Positions 7,877-16,914 of a stretch of DNA of 64,000 nucleotides are shown piece after piece. Made by a program: the position numbers and the translations under genes. The stretch is from Microtetraspora niveoalba (GTDB lineage: Bacteria; Actinomycetota; Actinomycetes; Streptosporangiales; Streptosporangiaceae): NCBI RefSeq assembly GCF_001570405.1, contig NZ_BBYM01000030.1:1-64000 (forward strand), in the 5' to 3' direction. Below the pieces are notes generated by a model, which had not been told where the DNA came from, made no database searches, and saw only the letters and a list, made by a program, of their open reading frames with translations. The stretch's first letter is position 1; each line of letters begins with the position of its first letter.

Positions 7877-7936
7877 GTGAGCGAGCGATCTCGACAATCC
7901 CGCCAGTGCGGGGGCGTGGCGAGGAGGTCGATGTGA
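7877..7936 (+). CDS. Candidate upstream small ORF 2 overlapping glnR (19 aa)
   Basis: A GTG-started ORF with an AGGAGGG site closely upstream ends in ATGTGA, whose TGA overlaps the glnR GTG start at 7933. The 19-residue peptide is Arg/Ser rich. The overlap would allow translational coupling of glnR. It is supported by ribosome-site spacing only. Confidence 0.3.
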   Translation: MSERSRQSRQCGGVARRSM

Positions 7937-8652
7937 GCAACCTGCTCCTGCTGACGAACGCGCTGGAACCGTCCGCCGAGGTGCTTCCCGCGCTCGGCCT
8001 GCTCCTGCACTCGATACGCGTCGCGCCGGCCGAGGCCTCCGCGCTGATCGACACCCCGCCCGCCGACGCCGTCCTGGTGGACGCGCGGCGCGAGCTCGTC
8101 CACGCCAAGAGCCTGTGCCGGCTGCTCCGCACGACCGGGCTGGCCTGCCCGCTGCTGGTGATCGTGACCGAGGGCGGCCTGGCCGCGATGACGGCCGAGT
8201 GGGGCGTGGACGACGTGCTGCTCGACAGCGCCGGCCCCGCCGAGGTCGAGGCCCGGCTGCGCATCGCCACCGGCAGGCTGTCGCTGGCCGCCGCCGACGA
8301 GGTCCCGGACGAGATCCGCAGCGGCGACCTGGCGATCGACGAGGCGACCTACACGGCCCGCTTGCGCGGACGCGCGCTCGACCTGACCTTCAAGGAGTTC
8401 GAGCTGCTCAAGTACCTCGCGCAGCACCCGGGCCGGGTGTTCACCCGCGCCCAGTTGCTGCAGGAGGTGTGGGGATACGACTACTTCGGCGGCACCCGCA
8501 CCGTGGACGTCCACGTCCGGCGGCTGCGCGCCAAACTCGGCGCCGAGTACGAGTCGCTGATCGGAACGGTCCGGAACGTCGGCTACCGCTTCGTGCCCGA
8601 CCGCGGGGGCGAGCAGGCCGAGACCGACGACCAGGAGCCCGCCCGGCACTGA
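7933..8652 (+). CDS. glnR: GlnR, OmpR-type nitrogen-response regulator
   Basis: GlnR is the actinobacterial master regulator of nitrogen assimilation (glnA, amtB, nitrate and nitrite genes). The 239-residue product has a receiver-like domain (about 1-120) with [14 protein letters not shown] at its start and VLVDARRE where a phosphorylated Asp would sit. Its winged-helix domain (about 130-225) contains [19 protein letters not shown] and [18 protein letters not shown]. The receiver is an atypical, orphan type and no kinase gene is adjacent. The GTG at 7933 matches the conserved N-terminus and has GAGGAGG upstream. The position between lmeA and mshD matches mycobacteria. Confidence 0.93.
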   Translation: MSNLLLLTNALEPSAEVLPALGLLLHSIRVAPAEASALIDTPPADAVLVDARRELVHAKSLCRLLRTTGLACPLLVIVTEGGLAAMTAEWGVDDVLLDSAGPAEVEARLRIATGRLSLAAADEVPDEIRSGDLAIDEATYTARLRGRALDLTFKEFELLKYLAQHPGRVFTRAQLLQEVWGYDYFGGTRTVDVHVRRLRAKLGAEYESLIGTVRNVGYRFVPDRGGEQAETDDQEPARH

Positions 8653-8683
8653 CCCCTCGCGGGGGCGCCGGACGGGCCCGCGA

Positions 8684-10459
8684 TCAACCGATCTTGGTGA
8701 TGCGGTTCAGCGCCGGCGGCGCCACCGGGGAGTTGGCCGTGAGATAGGCGGTGAAGGCGTCGACGTCGAAGCCGCCGTTCCACGTCCACAGGTCGGTGCC
8801 CTTCGTGAACTCGGCGAACGCGTCGCCACCCGAGATCAGGAAGTTGTTGGCCGCCACCCGGACCGGCTGGGCGTCCGTCACCGGCACGCCGCCGATCTTG
8901 AGGTCCGAGATGCGGGAGCCCCAGGCCGCGCTCGCGTCGTAGCTGTACGTGAGGTTGGACGACGGCTGCAGGATCTTGGTGAATGCCTGCTCGTTCGGGC
9001 CTCCGGTGAACTGCTGCTCGAGCACCGTCTTGAGCTGTGCCCCGGTCAGCGTGACCGCCTGCAGCAGGTTGTTGAACGGCTGCACCGCGAACGCCTCGCC
9101 GTAGGTGACGACGCCGTCGCCCTCACCGGCGGCGGAGCCGGCGTAGGTGAGGAGCGTCCGGACGCCGCCCGGGTTCATCAGGGCGACGTCGGCGTTGCCG
9201 CCGCCGCTCTTGGCCGCCGCGAGCTGGGCGTCCGCGATGACGTCGCCGAGCGCGGTCTCTCCGCTGCCGCCCGCCGGGACGACGTTGGAGATGTCCGCCG
9301 TGATCTTGCCGACCGGCGCGTTCGCCTTGGTCGCCACGGCCGTCTTCCAGTACGCGACCAGCGACTCGATCTTGGGGTCGGCGGCGTACTTGGTGATGGC
9401 GAGCCCGGCGTTGGCGGGGCCGTCCACCGCGACGACCTTGTTGTCGGCGGTCACCGAGGAGCGGATGACGTCCTTCGTCCGCCGGTCCACCTGGAAGTCG
9501 ATCTGGGTGAGCACCCGGCCGAACGAGGACCCCTGCGTGAAGTAGCGCGTGTTGCCCGCGGGGTCGGTCGTCGTGCAGACGTACGCCTGGTGCGAGTGGC
9601 CCATGACGACGAGGTCCACGTCGGCGCTGAGCTTGCTCGCGATCGTCCGGCCGACGCCCGTGGTCAGCGGGCAGGCGTCCGGGCTCTGGTTGGCGGCGAC
9701 CGAGTCGCCCTCGTGGACCAGGGCCACCATGGCGTTGACGCCGCGCCTCTTCAGCCAGGCGGCCGCCCGGTTGCCCGCCTCGACCTCGTCCTGGAAGGTG
9801 AGGCCCGCCACGCTGGCGGGGGTCACGATGGACGGGGTGGTCTTGGTCACCAGGCCGATGTAACCGATCCTGACGCCGTTCACCACGCGGATCGCGATGG
9901 GCGGCAGCGCGTTCCTGCCGTCGTCGTCCACGACGTTCGCCCCGATGTAGTCGAACTGCGCGCCCTTCCACCGCCCGGCGGGCGAGCAGCCGTCCGTGGG
10001 GTGGCAGCCGCCCTTCTGCAGGCGGAGCAGCTCCGGCAGCCCCTCGTCGAACTCGTGGTTGCCCACGGACGACACGTCGAGCCCGAGCGCGCCGAGCACC
10101 TGTACCGTGGGCTCGTCGTGGAAGGCCGCCGAGACCAGCGGCGATGCGCCGATCAGGTCGCCGGCCGCGACGACGTCGGTCCTGCCCTTGATGCTGTTCT
10201 GCTTGATCGCGGTGGCCAGATGAGCCGCGCCGCCGGCGGACTGGACGGTCACGCCCGTCTCGTCGACGATGCGGCCGCTCGACCCGGACGGGGTCTCCAG
10301 GTTGCCGTGGAAGTCGTTCACCGTGAGCAGCCGGATCGGGATCGGCTGCGGCTTGGCGGAGGCGGTCGGCGCTGCCGCCGCGGGGTGCGCGGCCGCCGCC
10401 AGTCCCGCCGCCGCGGCGACGCCCGCCACCGTGAGGCGGAGAAGGGAGCGAGAGGTCAT
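8684..10459 (-). CDS. Secreted 5'-nucleotidase / metallophosphatase
   Basis: This 591-residue enzyme hydrolyses nucleoside 5'-phosphates (and possibly nucleotide sugars) outside the cell. It has a signal peptide (MTSRSLLRLTVAGVAAAAGL then an Ala-rich cleavage region), a metallophosphatase domain with LTVNDFHGN, AGDLIGASP, SVGNHEFDEG and VMGHSHQAY metal-ligand motifs, and a C-terminal 5-nucleotidase substrate domain ending near residue 590. The ATG at 10459 begins the signal peptide. It converges on glnR and is divergent from mshD. Linkage to the phosphate transporter nearby suggests phosphate scavenging, which is inference. Confidence 0.92.
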   Translation of the reverse strand: MTSRSLLRLTVAGVAAAAGLAAAAHPAAAAPTASAKPQPIPIRLLTVNDFHGNLETPSGSSGRIVDETGVTVQSAGGAAHLATAIKQNSIKGRTDVVAAGDLIGASPLVSAAFHDEPTVQVLGALGLDVSSVGNHEFDEGLPELLRLQKGGCHPTDGCSPAGRWKGAQFDYIGANVVDDDGRNALPPIAIRVVNGVRIGYIGLVTKTTPSIVTPASVAGLTFQDEVEAGNRAAAWLKRRGVNAMVALVHEGDSVAANQSPDACPLTTGVGRTIASKLSADVDLVVMGHSHQAYVCTTTDPAGNTRYFTQGSSFGRVLTQIDFQVDRRTKDVIRSSVTADNKVVAVDGPANAGLAITKYAADPKIESLVAYWKTAVATKANAPVGKITADISNVVPAGGSGETALGDVIADAQLAAAKSGGGNADVALMNPGGVRTLLTYAGSAAGEGDGVVTYGEAFAVQPFNNLLQAVTLTGAQLKTVLEQQFTGGPNEQAFTKILQPSSNLTYSYDASAAWGSRISDLKIGGVPVTDAQPVRVAANNFLISGGDAFAEFTKGTDLWTWNGGFDVDAFTAYLTANSPVAPPALNRITKIG

Positions 10460-10568
10460 GGAACAGGACACTAGGACCGCGACCTTTACATGAGATGGCG
10501 AAGAGACAACGATTCGCCGCGCGTGATGATGGCGGCTTTTGCCACTAGACGGAACCGAGGTGTACGAC

Positions 10569-11471
10569 GTGGACGTGCGTGTGGAGACCGGGAGACGACT
10601 CGATGACCGGCAGGTCGCCGAAGTCATGGATCTGGTCAGCGAGGCCACGGAGGCCGACGGGGTGCGTCCGCTGAACGAGCATGTCATGTTGCAGGTGCGT
10701 CACGGCGCCGACCCGGGCGCCAGAGCCGTGCTCCTTCACGAGGGTGACACGCTCGCCGGGTTCGCCCACCTGGACCCCGCCGACCCCGTGGAGGGATCCG
10801 GGGGCGAGCTGGTCGTCCGCCCGGCGCTCCGCCGCCGCGGCCTCGGACGCCGGCTGCTCGACGCGGTGCTGGCCGAGACCGGCGGGCGGGTCCGCCTCTG
10901 GGCGCACGGCGACCACCCCGGCGCCGCCGCGCTGGCCGCATCCGCGGGACTGACCCGCGCCAGGTCGCTGTGGCAGATGCGCCGCCCGCTGGACGCGCCG
11001 CTCCCCGCCGTCACCGTGCCCGACGGCGTACGGCTGCGCACGTTCGTCCCCGGGAAGGACGAGGACGCGTGGCTCGCGCTCAACGCCCTCGCGTTCTCCC
11101 GGCACCCCGAGCAGGGCGCGTGGACGATGGAGGACCTGGAGCTGCGCGAGCGGGAGCCGTGGTTCGACCCCGAGGGCTTCTTCCTCGCCGACCGGGACGG
11201 CGCCCTCGCCGGCTTCCACTGGACCAAGGTCCACGGTGGGGAGGGACAGGACGCCGAGCCCGTCGGCGAGGTCTACGTGGTCGGGGTGGACCCCGCCGAG
11301 CAGGGCTCGGGGCTCGGCCGCGCCCTGACGCTCACCGGGATCGAGCACCTGCGCTCGCGCGGCCTCGCCCAGGTCATGCTGTACGTGGACGAGGAGAACC
11401 GGCCCGCGATCAGGCTGTACGAGTCGCTCGGGTTCACCCGGTGGAACACGGATGTGATGTATCGCCGCTGA
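10569..11471 (+). CDS. mshD: Mycothiol synthase (acetyltransferase)
   Basis: MshD acetylates Cys-GlcN-Ins with acetyl-CoA, the last step of mycothiol synthesis. The 300-residue protein has two GNAT domains. The first contains VVRPALRRRGLGRRLLDAVL and the second has the active acetyl-CoA loop in VVGVDPAEQGSGLGRALTL, followed by LYVDEENRPAIRLYESLGF. I chose GTG 10569 because GAGG lies 8 bases before it; upstream in-frame GTG 10560 and TTG 10539 are possible. The location after glnR is as in mycobacteria. A strong hairpin follows the gene. Confidence 0.93.
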   Translation: MDVRVETGRRLDDRQVAEVMDLVSEATEADGVRPLNEHVMLQVRHGADPGARAVLLHEGDTLAGFAHLDPADPVEGSGGELVVRPALRRRGLGRRLLDAVLAETGGRVRLWAHGDHPGAAALAASAGLTRARSLWQMRRPLDAPLPAVTVPDGVRLRTFVPGKDEDAWLALNALAFSRHPEQGAWTMEDLELREREPWFDPEGFFLADRDGALAGFHWTKVHGGEGQDAEPVGEVYVVGVDPAEQGSGLGRALTLTGIEHLRSRGLAQVMLYVDEENRPAIRLYESLGFTRWNTDVMYRR

Positions 11472-11484
11472 GCCGTACCGGCGC

Positions 11485-11511
11485 GCGGCTCCCCGGCTCC
11501 CGGGGAGCCGC
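11485..11511 (+). terminator. Intrinsic terminator between mshD and pit
   Basis: A perfect 12-bp GC-rich stem (11485-11496 with 11500-11511) with a 3-base loop lies 14 bases after the mshD stop and 22 bases from the end of the convergent pit gene. It has no clear U run, so it may work in both directions as a strong hairpin. Confidence 0.65.
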
Positions 11512-11532
11512 CCGGCGGATCAGGCGGGCCCG

Positions 11533-12531
11533 CTATTCCAGGATCCAGTGCAGGCCGAGGTAGGCGAGCGCGGACACCAGCGCGGCTGCGGGGATCGTGA
11601 GCACCCAGGCGGTCACGATGTTGCCCGCGATGCCCCACCGCACGGCCGACAGGCGCTTGGTCGCGCCGACGCCCATGATCGCGGTGGTCATCGTGTGGGT
11701 GGTCGAGATCGGCGCGCCGAAGCCGATCGCGGCCGTGTAGAGGACGGACGAGGCCGCGGCCTCCGCCGCGAACCCGCGCGGCGGGTCGAGGTGGATGATC
11801 CGCCTGCCCATGGTCCGCATGATGCGCCAGCCTCCGGCGTACGTGCCGAGGGAGATGGCGGCGGCCGAGGCGGTGATGACCCACTCCGGGATGTCCGCCG
11901 TCGGGGACGCGTAACCGCCGACGACGAGCGCCAGGAAGATGACGCCCATGGTCTTCTGCGCGTCCTGCAGGCCGTGGCCGAGGGCGATCGCGGCGGCCGA
12001 CACCGGCTGGACGAAGCGGAAGCCCCGGCTGGTGCGGTGCGGGTTGGACTTGCGGAAGATCCACAGAATGGTGATCATGACGATGCCGCCCAGGACGAAC
12101 CCGATGACAGGCGACAGGATCATGGGGATGACGACCTTCTCCACCACGCCCGTCCAGTGCACGGTCGCGCTCGCCGCGAGGGCGGAGCCGACCAGCCCGC
12201 CGATCAGGGCATGGCTGCTGGACGACGGCAGGCCGAAGTACCAGGTGATCAGGTTCCAGACGATCGCCCCGATGAGGGCGCCGCCCACGACCACCAGGCC
12301 GTGCGTGCCGTTCGGAGCGTCGATGATCCCTTTGCCCACGGTCTGGGCGACCGCGGTGCCGAGATGCGCGCCGATGAAGTTCATCACGGCGGCGAGGAGC
12401 AACGCGATCCGCGGGGTGAGAGCCCGCGTGGAGACCGAGGTCGCGATCGCGTTGGCGGCGTCATGGAAGCCGTTGGTGTAGTCGAACACCAGGGCGACGA
12501 CGATGACGCCGATGACGAGTGCGAGCTCCAC
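11533..12531 (-). CDS. pit: Pit-family low-affinity inorganic phosphate transporter
   Basis: A 332-residue membrane transporter takes up phosphate (metal-phosphate) with protons. The N-terminal FDYTNGFHDAANAIATSVST and the internal repeat GAPISTTHTMTTAIMGVGAT are the PiT signatures. About nine to ten membrane segments are present. The GTG start at 12531 directly abuts the stop codon of the DUF47 gene, a tight two-gene operon common for Pit systems. Pit is convergent with mshD. Confidence 0.94.
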   Translation of the reverse strand: MELALVIGVIVVALVFDYTNGFHDAANAIATSVSTRALTPRIALLLAAVMNFIGAHLGTAVAQTVGKGIIDAPNGTHGLVVVGGALIGAIVWNLITWYFGLPSSSSHALIGGLVGSALAASATVHWTGVVEKVVIPMILSPVIGFVLGGIVMITILWIFRKSNPHRTSRGFRFVQPVSAAAIALGHGLQDAQKTMGVIFLALVVGGYASPTADIPEWVITASAAAISLGTYAGGWRIMRTMGRRIIHLDPPRGFAAEAAASSVLYTAAIGFGAPISTTHTMTTAIMGVGATKRLSAVRWGIAGNIVTAWVLTIPAAALVSALAYLGLHWILE

Positions 12532-13149
12532 TTAGCTTTCCTTGACCGCGATCGACTCGATCGTGTTCGCCACGTGCTCGAACGCGTCGGCCGCGAGCTC
12601 GAGCTGCTCGATGACCTCACGCATCTTCATCACCATGAGCGCGTCGTACTCGCCGCTGAAGAGCTTGGCCAGGAGCCGGCGGTAGACCTGGTCGGCCTGG
12701 TTCTCCAGGCGGTTGATCTCGATCCAGTACTCGTTGAGGTTCTGCATCGAACGCAGGCGGGGCATGGCGTCGGCCGTCAGCTCGGCGGCCCTCTCCAGCA
12801 CCTCGACCTGGCGGACGACCTCTTTCGGCAGATGGTCGATCTGGTACAGGACGATCAGGTCGGCGGCCGCCTCCATGAAGTCCATCACGTCGTCCAGGTT
12901 GGACGCGAGGCGGTAGATGTCCTCGCGGTCGAACGGAGTGATGAAGCTCTCGTTGAGCCTCTTCATGATCGCATGAGTGCGCTCGTCACCCGCGTGTTCG
13001 CAGGCGCGCATCTTGTCGGCCAGGGCCTCCCGATCCGACCCGTCACTGATGATCTCTACCAGCAGCCGGGATGCGGTGACGAGGTTGTTCGCCGAGTCTG
13101 CGAACAAGTCGTAATAGCTGTCCTCACGGGGCGTGAGACGCAGGCGCAC
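12532..13149 (-). CDS. DUF47 (PhoU-like) Pit accessory protein
   Basis: This 205-residue all-helical protein belongs to the DUF47/PhoU-like family (PREDSYYDLFADSANNLVTA at the N-terminus; ACEHAGDERTHAIMKRLNES in the middle). Such proteins are usually encoded just before a Pit transporter and are thought to modulate its activity. The GTG start has GGAG 7 bases upstream. The 175-base gap up to dcd contains the operon promoter region; I see no convincing PHO box in it. Confidence 0.92.
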   Translation of the reverse strand: MRLRLTPREDSYYDLFADSANNLVTASRLLVEIISDGSDREALADKMRACEHAGDERTHAIMKRLNESFITPFDREDIYRLASNLDDVMDFMEAAADLIVLYQIDHLPKEVVRQVEVLERAAELTADAMPRLRSMQNLNEYWIEINRLENQADQVYRRLLAKLFSGEYDALMVMKMREVIEQLELAADAFEHVANTIESIAVKES

Positions 13150-13324
13150 GTCATTCTCCAGAGGTGAGGTGCGGGGATGGTCCGCAGAGAAGAGTACGGG
13201 TAACCGGTTGGGATGCGAACTTAAGGGTATGCATGCCTGCTTGTAACAGCCCCATCACTGCCCCGTAGTCATCCGTTAATGCATTGGTGCTGGTGAGGCG
13301 CCGCACGGCCAGTGAGGCCGCCGC

Positions 13325-13900
13325 TCATATCTTCGTACGGTGGAAGTTCAGGAACGACCTGCTCGGCGTCGGCCCGCGCTGCCCCTGGTAGCGGGAGCCG
13401 TACCGGCGCGAGCCGTACGGGAACTCGGCGGGTGAGCTGAGCCGGAACATGCAGAGCTGACCGATCTTCATGCCCGGCCACAACTTGATGGGCAAAGTGG
13501 CGACGTTGGACAACTCCAGGGTGACATGCCCCTCGAACCCCGGGTCGATGAAACCCGCCGTCGAATGGGTGAGCAGCCCCAGCCGCCCCAGACTCGACTT
13601 GCCCTCCAACCGGGACGCGATGTCGTCGGGCAGGCTGATCACCTCGTACGTGCTGGCCAGCACGAACTCGCCCGGGTGCAGGATGAACGGCTCGTCGCCC
13701 TCCGGCTCCACCAGGCGGGTGAGGTCGGGCTGCTCCACGGCCGGATCGATGTGCGGGTACCGGTGGTTTTCGAACACCCGGAAGAACCGGTCCAGCCGCA
13801 CGTCCACACTGGACGGCTGGATCATCTCCGGCTCGTACGGATCGATCTTGACCCGTCCGGTCTCGATTTCGGCACGGATGTCACGGTCGGAAAGCAACAC
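13325..13900 (-). CDS. dcd: dCTP deaminase
   Basis: Dcd converts dCTP to dUTP (and in some actinobacteria directly to dUMP). The 191-residue product begins [19 protein letters not shown] and has the conserved [20 protein letters not shown] followed by [15 protein letters not shown], containing the nucleotide-binding and catalytic residues. Length is normal for a trimeric dUTPase-like enzyme. GTG 13900 is chosen because the family starts at M-L-L-S-D. It is divergent from tRNA-Gly and about 270 bases from it. Confidence 0.95.
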   Translation of the reverse strand: MLLSDRDIRAEIETGRVKIDPYEPEMIQPSSVDVRLDRFFRVFENHRYPHIDPAVEQPDLTRLVEPEGDEPFILHPGEFVLASTYEVISLPDDIASRLEGKSSLGRLGLLTHSTAGFIDPGFEGHVTLELSNVATLPIKLWPGMKIGQLCMFRLSSPAEFPYGSRRYGSRYQGQRGPTPSRSFLNFHRTKI

Positions 13901-14171
13901 GCGTGCAAGGGTAACCGCCCCCGCCGAGCCCCAGTCGTGGACATCCACAGGAAGCACCCCGCCCACGCGTACCTCCACCTCCCGCCGGACGCTCCGTACC
14001 CCCTCCCCCTGCCGCCCTCCCGGGCATCTCGCCCTGGGCGAGCCCGGCAGGAGACAGAGCCCTCTCCCTTTGGGGAAAGGGGCACCGCGAAACTTCTCGG
14101 CCTCGACGGCGCGACCACACCGCGATTTCCGCTAGAGTGATGGACGCGGTCGGCTCTCAAGAACGACCGAT

Positions 14172-14245
14172 GCGGGTGTAGTTCAATGGCAGAACATCAG
14201 CTTCCCAAGCTGACAGCGCGGGTTCGATTCCCGTCACCCGCTCCA
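14172..14245 (+). tRNA. tRNA-Gly (anticodon CCC)
   Basis: Acceptor stem GCGGGTG pairs with CACCCGC, with a T discriminator base and encoded CCA (14243-14245). The anticodon stem TCAGC/GCTGA closes the loop TTCCCAA, giving anticodon CCC. The T arm is GCGGG-TTCGATT-CCCGT. Integrase remnants follow directly, so this gene is the likely insertion site of a past mobile element. Confidence 0.96.
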
Positions 14246-14325
14246 CGAGCGAAGGCCCAGGTCAGGAAGTAGATCCCCACCCGGGCCTTGATCATTTCTA
14301 GGGCCTTCTCGATCTTCCGTGCCCG

Positions 14326-14890
14326 TTACGTGCCCGATCCGTTGGGATCTTGTTCGCTCAGGGCTTCTTCAGCTGGCTTCCCGAGCGCGTCGGCGATCGC
14401 CTGATCCCGCTCCATCGCGGTGTGCTGACAGATCAGTGCGGCCCGGGTGGTCGAGTGCCCCATGCGGTTCATCAGCTCCCGCAGCGTCGCACCGGACTGC
14501 GACGCGAAGGTGTTCCCGGTGTGACGCAGATCATGGAATGGAAGCCGCCCCCTGCCCGCCATCGACCCAGGCCCGGTGGTCGCCTGCCGCCTACATCTCG
14601 CCTTCGCTGTTCTTGATCAGCCCAACGCGACAGCGCTCGACCTCCTCGGAGACCTTCTCCATATACCAGCGCATCACCTCGTACGATCCACAGCGCCCGC
14701 TCGGCATCGCCCCTCGTCATGAAGACCTCGGGATGGGTGCGCATCTCGCCGTACCGCTGGAAGCGCAGCCGGTAGGCAGTGTTCTTGAGCTTGCGGACGT
14801 TGCCGACCGGACGACTGCCGATACGCCTTGGCCGCCATGGACACCGAGACGCCGTTGCCGAGCAGGTCGGCCCGCCACTACCGAATCATC
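14326..14890 (-). pseudogene. Tyrosine integrase remnants, shuffled and frameshifted
   Basis: Three integrase pieces remain on the minus strand. The C-terminal catalytic part (14326-14562) reads FHDLRHTGNTFASQSGATL then MGHSTTRAALICQHTA, where the expected catalytic Tyr (usually ALIYQH) is Cys. An N-terminal arm piece (about 14690-14804) reads YRLRFQRYGEMRTHPEVF. A core-binding piece (about 14815-14885) reads RADLLGNGVSVSMAAKAYR and is preceded by a TAG stop. The last two are in the wrong order for one gene and in different frames, and the middle of the catalytic domain is gone. The gene is dead and marks an element that used the adjacent tRNA-Gly. Confidence 0.8.
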
Positions 14891-15047
14891 GCTGTGGACA
14901 GCGTGCCAAGGGCGGCGCTCCCGCGCCGCCTCGCGGCCCTGCACCCGCTCGGCGGTCGGGCATGCGGCCCGGGGGCCGGTCCCGGCCGCCGGCAGCTCAG
15001 GCCGCGTCCAGACAGGCCCACACCCGCCCCCAGAGATCCCGCAATCC

Positions 15048-15533
15048 CTACACACACGGATCGGCCAAAAGCACCACTCGATCAGCCTCCACATCGAACC
15101 CCAGGAGCGGAGGACCATCAGATCCCTCCGAGCACATCAGCACGGACTTCCTGAGCCGCCGCCCGATCACCCTGTAGAAATCGAACAGGACGTCCAAGCG
15201 CTCCTGCCCCTGCAACTCTTTCAGGTCGACATCGAAGTCGATTGACTCGGCCTGATACGCGCGAAAGATCGCTTCAATCTCGGGCACCGGCCACACCCGC
15301 AAGTGTGCTGAGCCGGCTCCCGTCGCGATCATCTGGGTGGCGGTGGGAAGCTCTGCAGGCTCGTCGTACAGCTCATAGGCGTACTGCCAGCCATGAGACT
15401 GAATGAGATCAAGAAGGGTCTGCCAGTCCTCAACGCTCGTTCCTTCGATCACCACGTCGGGCAACGCCCCATTGAACTCCAGATCGAAGAAGGGCTTTAC
15501 GTCATCCCACAACAGGTCAGGCATGAAACCCAT
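15048..15533 (-). CDS. Hypothetical protein, 161 aa
   Basis: A soluble acidic protein beginning MGFMPDLLWDDVKPFFDLE, with LRVWPVPEIEAIFRAYQAES in the middle and a C-terminus ending near LLGFDVEADRVVLLADPCV. No membrane segment, signal or catalytic motif is visible. I recall similar small hypothetical proteins in other actinomycetes but know of no function. The second Met (MPDLL) could be the start. It lies between integrase debris and an empty stretch, so it is probably island cargo. Confidence 0.72.
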   Translation of the reverse strand: MGFMPDLLWDDVKPFFDLEFNGALPDVVIEGTSVEDWQTLLDLIQSHGWQYAYELYDEPAELPTATQMIATGAGSAHLRVWPVPEIEAIFRAYQAESIDFDVDLKELQGQERLDVLFDFYRVIGRRLRKSVLMCSEGSDGPPLLGFDVEADRVVLLADPCV

Positions 15534-15627
15534 GTTCTCTGCGGAACCTATCTGCGACTAGCCATTAACGAACGCACCTCCGGTGGGGGCGCTCCGGCTA
15601 CGGGGTGATCGCCGTGTTACACACACA

Positions 15628-15697
15628 GGGCCGCAGATGGCTGAGGTGGAAGCCTGATCACCCCGCTCGCCATCGACCCAGGACAAGCCGAGCAGAC
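15628..15697 (+). repeat. Dispersed repeat copy A
   Basis: About 70 bases here align with 24613-24680 at roughly 80 percent identity by eye, sharing the exact run GAGGTGGAAGCCTGA. A shorter match, including CGCCATCGACCCAGG, lies in the integrase pseudogene near 14533-14571. It may be integrase debris or an old junction. The rest of the 471-base gap 15534-16004 shows no convincing gene. Confidence 0.45.
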
Positions 15698-16004
15698 CAA
15701 GGCCACCGGATCCAGGTCGTTCGTCCAGTAGGGCGCTCCACCTGGCCCCGGCGGCCTGGTCACTTCCCCTTCGGGCGGGTCGACGGCATACAGAGTGATC
15801 AGGCAGGCGGAGCGTGCGCGCCGCGCGAGGAAAGGCCAGGTCACGGGTTGATCATCGTGGCATGGGGAGAAGCATGCGGCGCCGCATAACCAATGATGGT
15901 CGCTATAGCCAGTGAACGAGTTCGCCCTCTCTCTCATACTGAATCCCTGTGCATGTGAAGAACAAGACTGTGATTATGCGACGTACATCAGGACACTCGT
16001 GTGC

Positions 16005-16697
16005 ATGAAGCCTCCCCGCACTGCCCCAGGCAGCGATAGGACGCTCATCGAGCATCTGGCGCACGTACGTTGGATCGCCGGTGGAACAGGAGCCGGCAAG
16101 AGCACAGTGACTATGGCGCTGGCCCGCCGACACGACGCCCGGCTCTACAACGGTGACCGAGCAGAACACGACTGGGTGGCCCGCAGCACGCAGCAGCATC
16201 ACCCTCACCTGCACGCCCTATTGGGCGCTGCGCCTGGACAGGTATGGGCGGGCCGGTCGGCACAGGAAGTGTTCCGGTCGATGGCCAGCCTGCATGGAGA
16301 GGTGATCGGCTTCCTCATCGAGGATCTCCTTGCCCTTCCCAACGACCGGATCGTCCTGGTCGACTACTTCGGCGTCCTGCCCCGCGATGTCGCACTCCTG
16401 CTCGCCGGCTTTCACCAGGCGGTGTTCTTGCTGCCTTCCCCCGAGTTCCGTCGGCGTGTTCTCGCCATGCGCTATGCCGACCCTCTGCGAGCCCGAACCA
16501 CCTGGGGATCCCACTGCCGAGAAGAAATGCTCGCCAAGCGCCTCGCCCGAGACGCGCTGTGGGATGAGGAGGTCCGCCAGCAAGCCACCGCCTACGGGCT
16601 GCGTACGGTCTCGGTAGACGGCACCCGTCCCGTCGAAGACCTCGTCACCGAGGTGGCCACCCATCTCCGCCTGCCTCAGGCGCCGGCGTGCTCTTGA
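16005..16697 (+). CDS. P-loop NTPase/kinase-like protein
   Basis: The 230-residue product has a Walker A motif in WIAGGTGAGKSTVTMALARR near its N-terminus and a hydrophobic strand ending in Asp (RIVLVDYFGVLP) that could serve as Walker B. The pattern resembles small nucleoside/nucleotide or shikimate-type kinases that phosphorylate a small molecule, but the substrate is unknown. A C-terminal region with RVLAMRYADPLRARTTWGSH may form a lid. The ATG 16005 start is a choice; an in-frame GTG at 15912 would add 31 residues with a Cys-rich head. It stands alone within the accessory region. Confidence 0.72.
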   Translation: MKPPRTAPGSDRTLIEHLAHVRWIAGGTGAGKSTVTMALARRHDARLYNGDRAEHDWVARSTQQHHPHLHALLGAAPGQVWAGRSAQEVFRSMASLHGEVIGFLIEDLLALPNDRIVLVDYFGVLPRDVALLLAGFHQAVFLLPSPEFRRRVLAMRYADPLRARTTWGSHCREEMLAKRLARDALWDEEVRQQATAYGLRTVSVDGTRPVEDLVTEVATHLRLPQAPACS

Positions 16698-16914
16698 ACT
16701 GATTCGCCGACGATCCGCCGTCCCGCCTTGGACTTGGGCGGGCCAAGGGCGACGCCAAGGCCAGGAACAAGACGACCGGCCCCCCGAGCCGGCAGGTACC
16801 CGTGATGGACTTCGCCCCCTCACGCGTTCGGACCCCACACCGCGAATACCGGAGGAGGCCTCATCAGGCACGCCCGCAGAATCTTGCCCTTGGTCGCTTT
16901 CCGCGGCGAACCGA

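Noticed and set aside
13150-13324. Possible PHO box or GlnR box before the DUF47-pit operon
   Set aside because: GTTCGC and GTTACC motifs are present, but spacing (16 bases) does not fit the 11-base direct repeats of PHO boxes, nor GlnR box spacing.
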